A stretch of DNA of 13,954 nt, taken from the NCBI GenBank assembly GCA_050744165.1, contig JBOGGN010000389.1, forward strand, positions 1 to 13,954, written 5' to 3'. The position numbers and the translations under genes are program-made. Origin of the DNA: JBOGGN01 sp050744165. GTDB lineage: Bacteria > Actinomycetota > Acidimicrobiia > Acidimicrobiales > Palsa-688. The notes under the pieces are model-generated. The model worked only from the letters and a program-made list of their open reading frames with translations. It made no database searches and was not told the DNA's origin. Shown one piece after another: positions 6,536 through 12,888 of this stretch. Numbering within the stretch: the first letter of the stretch is position 1; the number at the start of each line of letters is the position of its first letter.

Positions 6536-7344
6536 GCGGCGGTGCGGCTGGCGGGCACCGGCTGGTGATCGAGGGGCTCGCCGCCAAAGTGGGCAGCCGG
6601 GCGATCTTGCGGGGCATCGACCTGGAAGTGGCCAGCGGCGAGGTGCATGCCGTGATGGGCCCCAACGGGTCGGGCAAGAGCACCCTCTCCCACGTGCTTG
6701 CCGGGCGACCCGGCTACGAGGTCACCGGGGGGCGGGTGACGCTCGACGGTCTCGATTTGTTGTCGCTGCCGGCGTGGGCTCGGGCTCGGGCCGGCCTGTT
6801 CCTAGCCATGCAGTACCCCATCGAGGTGCCCGGGGTCAGCCTGGTGAGCGCCTTGAGCGCCGCCTTCGTGTCGGCTGGCCGCTCTCCCGAGCAGGTGCCG
6901 GCGCTGCTGGCGGCGGAGGCGGCGCGAGTCGGCCTGGAGGAGCGGATGCTGTCCCGGCCGCTGAACGTCGACCTCTCCGGAGGGGAGCGCAAGCGCAACG
7001 AGACGGTGCAACTCGGGGTGCTCGGGCCGTTGTTCGCCGTCCTCGACGAGATCGACTCCGGCCTCGACGTGGACGCCCTGCGGGCGGTGGCGCGGCGCAT
7101 CGAAGCGGCCACCGCCGAAACCGGCCTCGGGGTGCTGGCCATCACGCACTACAACCGGCTGCTGCACGAGTTGCACCCCGACCGCGTGCATGTGCTGGCA
7201 GGGGGACGCATCGTCGCCAGCGGCGGGCCGGAGCTGGCTGCCGACCTCGAACGGACCGGCTATGCCGCCTACGGGGACACCGACGCCGCCTCGAGTGGGG
7301 GCGGGGCACTCCCGGTGGACCCCTTCGCCGACCCACTGGTCTGA
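6532..7344 (+). CDS. sufC: Fe-S cluster assembly ATPase SufC
   Basis: GTG 6532 overlaps the ferredoxin stop (GTGA) and gives 270 residues. SufC is the soluble ABC-type ATPase that binds SufB and SufD and drives the scaffold's conformational change. All ATPase motifs are intact: Walker A GPNGSGKST (43-51), Q-loop in LAMQYPIEVPGVS, ABC signature LSGGERKRNE (from 148), Walker B FAVLDEIDSGLD with Asp172 and Glu173, and the H-loop His206 (AITHYNRLL). The ERKRNE and DEIDSGLD forms are typical of SufC rather than transport ATPases. The C-terminal 25 residues form a Gly/Ser/Asp-rich tail. There is no sufS downstream, unlike many loci; sufS and sufU lie at the right end of the window. Confidence 0.97.
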   Translation: MSGGAAGGHRLVIEGLAAKVGSRAILRGIDLEVASGEVHAVMGPNGSGKSTLSHVLAGRPGYEVTGGRVTLDGLDLLSLPAWARARAGLFLAMQYPIEVPGVSLVSALSAAFVSAGRSPEQVPALLAAEAARVGLEERMLSRPLNVDLSGGERKRNETVQLGVLGPLFAVLDEIDSGLDVDALRAVARRIEAATAETGLGVLAITHYNRLLHELHPDRVHVLAGGRIVASGGPELAADLERTGYAAYGDTDAASSGGGALPVDPFADPLV

Positions 7345-7367
7345 GCACGGTCGTCTCGAACTGGTGG

Positions 7368-7410
7368 CGCGATATCGCGTGATGACGCGTTCTAGCGCCG
7401 CTAGTTCGCG
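7368..7410. terminator. Palindrome cluster in the convergent gap after sufC
   Basis: CGCGATATCGCG (7368-7379) is a perfect 12-bp palindrome. It is followed by CTAGCG-C-CGCTAG (7392-7404), a perfect inverted repeat flanked by TT and then CGCG on both sides (7386-7410), giving an extended imperfect hairpin. The cluster lies between the 3' ends of sufC and the minus-strand gene ending at 7449. A bidirectional terminator is the simplest reading, although no T-run follows. A protein-binding dyad is the alternative. Confidence 0.45.
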
Positions 7411-7448
7411 ACACCGAGCGGTGCGGTCGACCGAATAGCGTATTGGGG

Positions 7449-7895
7449 CTACTTCTTGGTGGCCGCCTTGCGGCCGTGGTGGACGCCGGCCAACCAGCCG
7501 ATGTACAGCGCGACGAGCGCCACCGCGATCAGCTCCAGGATGTGGAGCACCGCGAAGACCAGGTGCAAAGCCACCCAGCCGGCCACGATCACCGCGATAA
7601 CGGCGACGGTTAACAGCGCCAGCTTCATGCCCGCGGACCCCGTGCGGGGCGCCGCCGGGGGCACCACCCGGGGCGGCGAGGCGGGCTCGACGGACCGGGA
7701 CGCCCGTGTCGCCGGGCGGCCCGCGGGTCGAGCCGGCGTGGCGGGGGCTTGGGGTGCCGGGCGAGTCAGGGTTCGCCCCGGCTTAGCGGCCTTGGCGGCC
7801 TTGGCGGGCGCCAAGGTCTGGCAGATCAGACAGGTGCCGGGGGCGAATCCATGGGCACACTCACCGGCCACCCCTCCATCGTTGCGCATTTTCAC
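7449..7895 (-). CDS. Membrane protein with N-terminal zinc-ribbon-like motif
   Basis: GTG 7895 gives 148 residues; an ATG two codons later (7889) is equally possible, and no clear Shine-Dalgarno is seen. The N-terminus has Cys13-x-His15 and Cys22-x2-Cys25 (CAHGFAPGTCLICQTL), a likely single zinc site. An Ala/Pro/Arg-rich, probably disordered linker (about 28-88) leads to two hydrophobic helices (about 90-112 and 115-137) and a basic C-terminus (HHGRKAATKK). A membrane protein with a cytosolic metal-binding head is the natural reading. The family and function are not recognised. It is divergent from the NuoF-like gene across only 51 bp. Confidence 0.72.
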   Translation of the reverse strand: MKMRNDGGVAGECAHGFAPGTCLICQTLAPAKAAKAAKPGRTLTRPAPQAPATPARPAGRPATRASRSVEPASPPRVVPPAAPRTGSAGMKLALLTVAVIAVIVAGWVALHLVFAVLHILELIAVALVALYIGWLAGVHHGRKAATKK

Positions 7896-7917
7896 GACAA
7901 GCGGCAGATTTCATCAG

Positions 7918-7930
7918 GTTCCGGCGGAAC
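7918..7930. promoter_or_regulatory. Inverted repeat in a divergent promoter region
   Basis: GTTCC-GGC-GGAAC is a perfect 5-bp inverted repeat with a three-base centre. It is placed about midway in the 51-bp space between two divergent starts (7895 minus, 7947 plus). It could be an operator controlling both genes. No convincing -35/-10 pair could be assigned. Confidence 0.35.
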
Positions 7931-7946
7931 GGCCAGACTTAGCTCT

Positions 7947-9443
7947 ATGACCCTCGTGCATCGAGTCTTGTTTCCCGAGCCCATCAAGAGCCTCGACGAG
8001 TACTTGTCTCGCGGCGGCGGGGTCGGGATCGAGGCGGCCCGGGAGCACGGAGCCGAGTTTCTTATCTCCGAGCTCGAGGCCTCGGGCCTGCGGGGTCGAG
8101 GGGGCGCTGGCTTCCCCACGGGGCGCAAGTGGCGCACTGTGCGGGAGTTCCAGTCGCCGGACCTGGCGACCACCGTGATCGTCAACGGGGCCGAGGGCGA
8201 ACCGGGAACCTTCAAGGACCGCACCATCTTGGCCCGGGATCCTTACGTGGTGATCGAGGGTGCGCTGATCGCCGCCTGGGTGGTCGAGGCCCGGGAGATT
8301 ATTTTCGCCCTGAAACACGCCTTCGGCCCGATCCTCGCCCGCGTCCAGTCGGCCATCGACGAGGTGGTGGCCGCGGGGTGGTGCGACGGCCTGTCAATCC
8401 GGATCTTCGAAGGGCCGCATGAGTACCTGTACGGAGAGGAAACAGCGCTTCTGGAGACCATCGAGGGCCGCTACCCCTTCCCCCGGGTGTCGCCCCCCTA
8501 CCGGCGGGGCGAGGTCGAGGTGGTGGAGAGCACCGCCGACGCCCACTCCCTGAGTGGCCTCTCGGCCCACGTGGAGATGGCCGATGGGACAGGGGAGACC
8601 GGCGCGCCGCCGGCCCTGGTCGACAACGTGGAGACCATGGCCAACGTGCCGAGGATCATTAGCCGGGGGGCGGCCTGGTTTCGGACCGAGGGCACGGAGC
8701 GTTCGCCGGGGACGATCGTGTGCACCATCACCGGCCAGGTGCAGAAGGAAGGGGTCGGCGAGATCATCATGGGGACGCCGCTGCGGGCCGCCATTGATGC
8801 CATCGGCGGCGGCCCTCGGCCCGGCCGCGAGGTCAAGGCGGTCCTCGTCGGCGTCTCCAGCGGGGTGCTGACCGCCGACCGGCTGGACACACCGCTCACC
8901 TACGAAGACATGGCGGCCGCGGGCAGCGGCCTCGGATCGGCGGGCTACATCGTCTTCGACGACTCGGCCGATATGACGGCGGTGGCCGCCGGGGTGTCAC
9001 GGTTTTTGGCGGTCGAGTCGTGCGGGCAGTGCACCCCGTGCAAGATCGACGGCGTCTCCCTGTCGGGGCTGATGGACAAGCTGTGCGCGTCCGAGGCGTC
9101 GCCCGGCGACTTCGAGCGCATCGAGCGGCTGATCGACACGGTGGGCGACCGGGCTCGCTGCAGCTTGGCGACCCAGCACCAGGCGGTGCTGGCCAGCATC
9201 CTGGAGAACTTCCGGCCGGAGCTGACCGCCCACGTGGCGGCCGGCGTCGGCGGCCGAGGCCGAGCGGCGCCGGTCGAGCCGTGGCTGATCGCGGAGCTGT
9301 TCGACATCCACGCCGAGGAGGCGGTCTGGGACGAGCGCCACCGGCGCAAGCAGCCCGACTGGAGCTACGACGAGGAGTGGTCGGGCAAGGTTCCCGCTGA
9401 GAAGTACGGCGACCACCGGCACCCGTTGCGGCTGCCGGACTAG
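7947..9443 (+). CDS. Orphan NuoF-like NADH-binding FMN / 4Fe-4S protein
   Basis: ATG 7947 gives 498 residues; the upstream gap has no Shine-Dalgarno, so translation may be leaderless. NuoF-family hallmarks appear in order. GRGGAGFPTGRKW (50-62) belongs to the FMN/NADH fold. EGEPGTFKDR (83-92) and GEETALLETIEG (from 163) follow. A SLBB-like region comes next, and the [4Fe-4S] site is Cys359-x2-Cys362-x2-Cys365 (ESCGQCTPCK) with Cys405 (RCSLA). The active core therefore looks intact, and a 60-residue acidic/basic tail (to HRHPLRLPD) extends the C-terminus. No nuoE, nuoG or other complex I, hydrogenase or formate dehydrogenase partner is in the window. It is probably a stand-alone NAD(P)H-oxidising diaphorase module with an unknown electron acceptor. 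A gene symbol is withheld because it is not in a nuo operon. Confidence 0.87.
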   Translation: MTLVHRVLFPEPIKSLDEYLSRGGGVGIEAAREHGAEFLISELEASGLRGRGGAGFPTGRKWRTVREFQSPDLATTVIVNGAEGEPGTFKDRTILARDPYVVIEGALIAAWVVEAREIIFALKHAFGPILARVQSAIDEVVAAGWCDGLSIRIFEGPHEYLYGEETALLETIEGRYPFPRVSPPYRRGEVEVVESTADAHSLSGLSAHVEMADGTGETGAPPALVDNVETMANVPRIISRGAAWFRTEGTERSPGTIVCTITGQVQKEGVGEIIMGTPLRAAIDAIGGGPRPGREVKAVLVGVSSGVLTADRLDTPLTYEDMAAAGSGLGSAGYIVFDDSADMTAVAAGVSRFLAVESCGQCTPCKIDGVSLSGLMDKLCASEASPGDFERIERLIDTVGDRARCSLATQHQAVLASILENFRPELTAHVAAGVGGRGRAAPVEPWLIAELFDIHAEEAVWDERHRRKQPDWSYDEEWSGKVPAEKYGDHRHPLRLPD

Positions 9444-9473
9444 GCGGGACGAGGCGGGGCGGGACGAGGCGGG
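9444..9473 (+). repeat. Perfect 15-bp tandem duplication between the NuoF-like and LmbE genes
   Basis: GCGGGACGAGGCGGG occurs twice head to tail with no mismatch, starting directly after the NuoF-like stop. The second copy supplies the GAGG that can serve as Shine-Dalgarno, 11 bases before the GTG at 9481. G-runs make quadruplex formation on the plus strand conceivable. Confidence 0.65.
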
Positions 9474-9480
9474 CTGGCTC

Positions 9481-10317
9481 GTGGCAACGGCGGTGTTCTT
9501 CCATGCCCACCCCGACGACGAGACCCTCTTCACCGGCGGAACCATGGCCAAAGCGGCGGCCGAGGGCCACCGCGTGGTGCTGGTGACCGCCACTCGAGGC
9601 GACCAGGGCCAGGACCGGGCCGGCCTCGTGGCGGAGGGCGAGACGCTGGCCGAGCGGCGAGAGGAGGAGTTGCGGGGCGCGGTCGGCCGCCTCGGTATCG
9701 ACCGCTGCGAGATCCTCGGCTACGGGGACTCGGGCATCGACGGGGCAGCAACCGGGGCCTTCAGCCGGCTCCCGGCGGAGGAGGTGGAGGAGGCGGCGGG
9801 CCGGCTGGCGGCCATCCTCCGCGAGGAAGAGCCCGACGTGTTCGTCACCTACGACGAGCGGGGAATCTACGGCCACCCTGACCACGTCCAGGTGCACAAG
9901 GTGGGGCTGCGGGCGGCGCAGCTGGCAGAGCCGCCGTCGGTCTTCCTGGCGACCGTCGACCGGGACCGGCTGGAATCGCTGTTCGACCAGGCTCGGGGAT
10001 TCGGGATCAGCCTCGACGACCAGACCCTCGACTGGGCGGTGTCGGCCGGGGTGGCTCCCGAGCGCATCACCACCCAGGTCGACGTCAGCGCCTACATCGG
10101 GGTCAAGCGGGATGCCTTGGCCGAGCACCGGACGCAGTTTCCGCCCGGGACGGTGCTGTTCCAGGTGCCGGTGTCGGTGTTCGGGACCATCTTCGGGACG
10201 GAGTGGTTCATCCGGCTGGGCGGCTCTGGCTCCGGCTCTGGCTTCGGTGGCTCCGGGAGCGGCCGCGACGGGCGCGGCAGCTGGCTGTTCGACGAGGGGG
10301 ACGGGGTTTCGCAATGA
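9481..10317 (+). CDS. LmbE/PIG-L family zinc-dependent N-deacetylase (MshB/Mca-like)
   Basis: GTG 9481 gives 278 residues. The start is placed directly before the first beta strand (VATAVFFHAHPDDE). The zinc site is visible: AHPDDE (9-14) and His132-Pro-Asp-His135 (GHPDH), with LVTATRGDQG in between. Family members remove acetyl groups from GlcNAc-containing substrates such as GlcNAc-inositol in mycothiol synthesis (MshB), or cleave mycothiol conjugates (Mca). Which of these applies cannot be told here. The C-terminus has a glycine/serine-rich stretch (GSGSGSGFGGSGSG) before an acidic tail, which looks like a flexible appendage not typical of the family. It follows the NuoF-like gene by 37 bp on the same strand, so co-transcription is likely. 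Confidence 0.88.
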   Translation: MATAVFFHAHPDDETLFTGGTMAKAAAEGHRVVLVTATRGDQGQDRAGLVAEGETLAERREEELRGAVGRLGIDRCEILGYGDSGIDGAATGAFSRLPAEEVEEAAGRLAAILREEEPDVFVTYDERGIYGHPDHVQVHKVGLRAAQLAEPPSVFLATVDRDRLESLFDQARGFGISLDDQTLDWAVSAGVAPERITTQVDVSAYIGVKRDALAEHRTQFPPGTVLFQVPVSVFGTIFGTEWFIRLGGSGSGSGFGGSGSGRDGRGSWLFDEGDGVSQ

Positions 10318-10388
10318 CGACCAGGCCCTACCGGCGGCTCGGGCACAACGGCGTGCAGCGAAGTGTGCTGTGCTCCGGCTCCTGTTGA
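10314..10388 (+). CDS. Possible 24-residue microprotein overlapping the deacetylase stop
   Basis: An ATGA overlap at 10314-10317 would couple a 24-codon ORF (MTTRPYRRLGHNGVQRSVLC, ending SGSC) to the deacetylase gene. It is basic and has two cysteines four residues apart at the end. Such a short ORF easily arises by chance. It is listed because of the exact ATGA overlap, which is a real coupling device elsewhere in this window. Confidence 0.15.
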   Translation: MTTRPYRRLGHNGVQRSVLCSGSC

Positions 10389-10622
10389 CGGCGGAGATCG
10401 ACTCGGGGATAGCGGGGCGAGTCGCGTACAGCGACGGTTCTGTGTCCAAATCGACCAAAACATCCGAATTCGAAAGGCGGATTGAACTGGGTGCCACCGG
10501 ACGTAGTCCTATGTATATCTGTGACACCTAGTGCCACTTTCGACGGGAATACGCAGTGTTTGGTCACCAAGAGTCACAAATGTCCACCAGTCTCTGACCG
10601 CGGTGCCCAGACCGTGACCGAG
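10389..10622. other. Non-coding convergent gap of lower GC content
   Basis: This stretch separates the deacetylase from the cyclase. It is visibly less GC-rich than the rest, and I see no convincing gene. It contains ATCCG (10462-10466) pairing with CGGAT (10478-10482) around the palindrome CGAATTCG, a TATGTATATC stretch (10510-10519) that could be a -10 element, and the motif GTGNCAC twice within GTGACACCTAGTGCCAC (10521-10537). TTGGT-C-ACCAA (10560-10570) is an inverted repeat. A small RNA or regulator site is possible but unsupported. Confidence 0.4.
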
Positions 10623-10680
10623 CCCCTGTCCCAGAGGGCCAAAACCCCTGTCCCAGAGGACGAGTCCCCTGTCCCGCAGG
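10623..10680 (-). repeat. Three direct repeats forming stem-loops at the 3' end of the cyclase gene
   Basis: CCCCTGTCCCAGAGG occurs at 10623-10637 and 10645-10659, and a variant CCCCTGTCCCGCAGG at 10666-10680. The starts are 22 and 21 bp apart, about two helical turns. On the minus strand the copy nearest the cyclase stop folds as CCCTG-CGGGA-CAGGG, and the other two can form similar short stems with a G-T pair. The array begins 6 bp after the cyclase TGA. A TTTT follows the middle copy on the minus strand. A compound terminator or a repeated protein site are both possible. Confidence 0.6.
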
Positions 10681-10686
10681 GAGAGG

Positions 10687-12231
10687 TCAGGTGCCGCCCG
10701 CGGCGGCGTCCTCCCGCACCGGGACCGGCTCATAGATCCCCACCGGTTGCGAACTACCCCGCAGGGCCACGGTGCCGAGCGACACCCAGCCCCGAGCTTC
10801 GGCCGCCCCGGCGACCTCGGTCACCGCGCTGGCCGCCGCGAGGACGCCCGCGGCTCGGCCCTTGGCGATCTCCGACAGGCGTGCGGCCTCGTTGACCGTT
10901 CTCCCCACGACGGTGTACTCGTAGCGCTGCTCGGTCCCCACGTTGCCCGCCACCACCGGGCCCGACGAGACCCCAATGCCGGCCGAGATGCCGTGATGGT
11001 CGGTCGCCAGGGCGCGCACCGCCTGGTTGAGGGCGCACGCCGCTCGCAGTGCCCGGGCCGCGTGGTCGGGCTGGAAGGTGGGCGCTCCGAAGACGCACAA
11101 CGCCCCGTCGCCCTCGAACTTGTTGACCCAGCCCCCCTGCTCGCTGACCACCCCGACGACGGTCCCGAAGAACGCGTTCAATGTGGCCACCACCTCGCCC
11201 GGGGGCAGCACCTCGGCCAACGCGGTCGAGCCCACCAGGTCGACGAACAGCACGCTCACCGAGTGTTGCTCACCGCCGAGCCCGCTGCCCTCGGCCAGCG
11301 CCCGTTGGGCCACCTCGACGCCGACGTGGCGGCCGAAGAGATCCTGGAGCTGAGCCCGTTCCCGAAGACCGTCGACCATCTGGTTGAAGCCGGACTGGAG
11401 CAATCCGATCTCGCCGCCATCTTCGACGTTGACCACCACGTCGAGGTCCCCTGCCTCTACCCGGCCGAGTCCGGCTCGGACGTGGTCGATGGGGTCGGCC
11501 ACCGAGCGGGCGACGGCGAGGGTCATGATGAGGCCGGAGGCCACTCCTGCCAGCGATACGGCGATGACGGCGCCGGTGATGCTCGGCGGATCCGCGGGGT
11601 TGATGGCGGTGGCCTTGGCGTCGAGGGGGAGTAGCGCCAGGCTCAGCAGGGGGAGCGCAGATCCCAGCCCCCAAGCCAGGATCAGGCGGGCTCGGATGCC
11701 CAAGGTGGCGGGGCGGGGCAGCGCCTCGGCCCGGAGGGTCACCGGCACCAGCGGGGCCGCGGCCCGTTCGGTCAGGGCGTAGGCGACTGCGATGCTGACC
11801 AGACCGCCCAGGGCGATGGTGATCCCGACCTCCGAGGTGAACAGCCACGACGAATGGAGGACCCATGCCCAGCCTGCGAAGGCGACGGCGCCCGCTCCCC
11901 ACGAGATGATGGAGAAGATGGTCGAACGCCAGGGGAGGGTGAGCGTGGCCAGGCGTTCCGCTGGCGTCGGCGGCCGCCCCTCGTAGATCCATGCGGTGGC
12001 TCGGTTGAAACGGCGCTTGATCAGCTCGTTCTGGATGACTGCGGTCACGACCAGCAGCACCACCGCCAGGATGGCCGTGTGGACCGTCTCGGTCCGCCAG
12101 CGCGGCGGGATCGGAGCGATGAATTCCAGGTACACGAAGATGAAGATGGCCCCGGCCAGGTTGGCGGCGTAGGAGCCGGCGACCATGCGCGTCATGGGGT
12201 CCGGCCAGCCAAAGCCCTTCAGCCCATCCAC
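10687..12231 (-). CDS. Membrane-bound HAMP-linked class III adenylate/guanylate cyclase
   Basis: GTG 12231 gives 514 residues; ATG 12195 is an alternative. About six transmembrane helices are visible (roughly 17-40, 50-68, 103-123, 133-154, 183-203, 218-241). A HAMP linker (about 242-295, with DPIDHVRAGLGRVEAGDLDV) precedes a C-terminal class III cyclase domain (about 320-505). Both metal aspartates are present, Asp331 (VLFVDLVGST) and Asp375 (KFEGDG). So are the substrate Lys371 and the transition-state pair Asn447 and Arg451 (TVNEAARL). The adenine-selecting Asp usually found in GDxVN is replaced by Arg444 (VVGRTVN), so nucleotide specificity cannot be assumed. The layout resembles the mycobacterial Rv1319c/Rv3645 type receptor-like cyclases. 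It probably makes cAMP in response to a membrane or pH/lipid signal; the ligand is unknown. Confidence 0.92.
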   Translation of the reverse strand: MDGLKGFGWPDPMTRMVAGSYAANLAGAIFIFVYLEFIAPIPPRWRTETVHTAILAVVLLVVTAVIQNELIKRRFNRATAWIYEGRPPTPAERLATLTLPWRSTIFSIISWGAGAVAFAGWAWVLHSSWLFTSEVGITIALGGLVSIAVAYALTERAAAPLVPVTLRAEALPRPATLGIRARLILAWGLGSALPLLSLALLPLDAKATAINPADPPSITGAVIAVSLAGVASGLIMTLAVARSVADPIDHVRAGLGRVEAGDLDVVVNVEDGGEIGLLQSGFNQMVDGLRERAQLQDLFGRHVGVEVAQRALAEGSGLGGEQHSVSVLFVDLVGSTALAEVLPPGEVVATLNAFFGTVVGVVSEQGGWVNKFEGDGALCVFGAPTFQPDHAARALRAACALNQAVRALATDHHGISAGIGVSSGPVVAGNVGTEQRYEYTVVGRTVNEAARLSEIAKGRAAGVLAAASAVTEVAGAAEARGWVSLGTVALRGSSQPVGIYEPVPVREDAAAGGT

Positions 12232-12282
12232 GCCAGAAATTTAGCTCACCAAAACGCTCGCAGGTATGTAATCATGTAATGC
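12232..12282. promoter_or_regulatory. Short AT-rich divergent promoter region
   Basis: Only 51 bp separate the divergent starts at 12231 (minus) and 12283 (plus), and neither has a Shine-Dalgarno. On the plus strand TATGTAAT (from 12265) is -10-like, and ATGTAATC/ATGTAATG (12266-12281) is an 8-bp near-perfect tandem repeat ending at the start codon. On the minus strand TAAATT (12242-12237) sits five bases before the GTG. Both messages are probably leaderless or nearly so. The AT content stands out sharply from the surrounding GC-rich DNA. Confidence 0.45.
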
Positions 12283-12888
12283 ATGAATACGAGCCCCTCA
12301 TCCCACACCACCGCCGAGTTGCGGGCCAAGCTCCACGGCTGGTTTGCCGGCCAGATCCCCGACGGTTGGTTCACCACAGCCCCAACCGTGACCTTTGACA
12401 ACGACGAGATTCTCGTAGTCGGCGCTCTGAAGGCACCCGACCTCGGCGCCGATGCCGGTGCCGACGAGACCGCCGAAGCCCAGGCGGCTCGCATCCAGCG
12501 TTTCCGCGAGGACACCCGCGAGCAGCGCATGCGTATCGCCGAGGACGCCCAACGGCGCTTCCGGCGGCGGGTCTCCTGGGGCGCCACCTGCGGCGACGTC
12601 ACCCAGAACTTCAGCACCGCCAGCGTCCCTGTGATGACCCGCCTGCGCATGCCCGAGCGGGCGGTTCTCGACACCCTGATTGACGCCGGGGTGGCCCGCA
12701 GCCGCAGCGACGCCCTCGCCTGGTGCGTTCGGCTCGTGGGTCGCAACGAGGCCGCGTGGATCGATGACCTGCGGGCTGCGTTCGAGCACGTGGAATCGGT
12801 CCGGGCGCAAGGTCCGAGCTCCGTCCGTGGGGAGGGAGCCGATGCCGAGGCGACGGAGAGCAGCGACGCGGACGCCGCCGCCGGCTAG
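12283..12888 (+). CDS. Conserved-looking protein with a ribbon-helix-helix-like C-terminal segment
   Basis: ATG 12283 gives 201 residues, with no upstream Shine-Dalgarno. The N-terminal part (about 10-50) has a compact pattern, LRAKLHGWFAGQIPDGWF, then a beta-like DEILVVGAL. An acidic Ala/Asp linker and an Arg-rich coiled helix (about 62-96, with RIQRFREDTREQRMRIAEDA) follow. Residues of about 117-152 read VMTRLRMPERAVLDTLIDAG followed by VARSRSDALAWCVRLV. That is the strand-helix-helix pattern of CopG/Arc-type DNA-binding proteins, including the typical SRSDAL helix start. The tail is disordered and acidic. I know no named family for the whole protein. A DNA-binding regulator is plausible, perhaps of its divergent neighbour, the cyclase; that is inference. 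Confidence 0.72.
   Translation: MNTSPSSHTTAELRAKLHGWFAGQIPDGWFTTAPTVTFDNDEILVVGALKAPDLGADAGADETAEAQAARIQRFREDTREQRMRIAEDAQRRFRRRVSWGATCGDVTQNFSTASVPVMTRLRMPERAVLDTLIDAGVARSRSDALAWCVRLVGRNEAAWIDDLRAAFEHVESVRAQGPSSVRGEGADAEATESSDADAAAG

Noticed and set aside
7947..9443. Part of a complex I (nuo) operon
   Set aside because: Flanking genes are a divergent membrane protein and a deacetylase; no other nuo subunit is visible.
8896..10527. Long minus-strand open frame opposite the NuoF-like and deacetylase genes
   Set aside because: The plus strand carries clear motif-bearing genes here. The antisense translation is Arg/Pro/Ala-rich with no domain, as expected for a GC-rich shadow frame.
10623..10680. 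Mini CRISPR array
   Set aside because: Repeats are only 15 bp, spacers 6-7 bp, and no cas genes are near. Stem-loop repeats fit better.
10482..10895. Plus-strand ORF running from the gap into the cyclase gene
   Set aside because: It overlaps the cyclase coding region in antisense, is Pro/Arg-rich beyond the gap, and has no motif.
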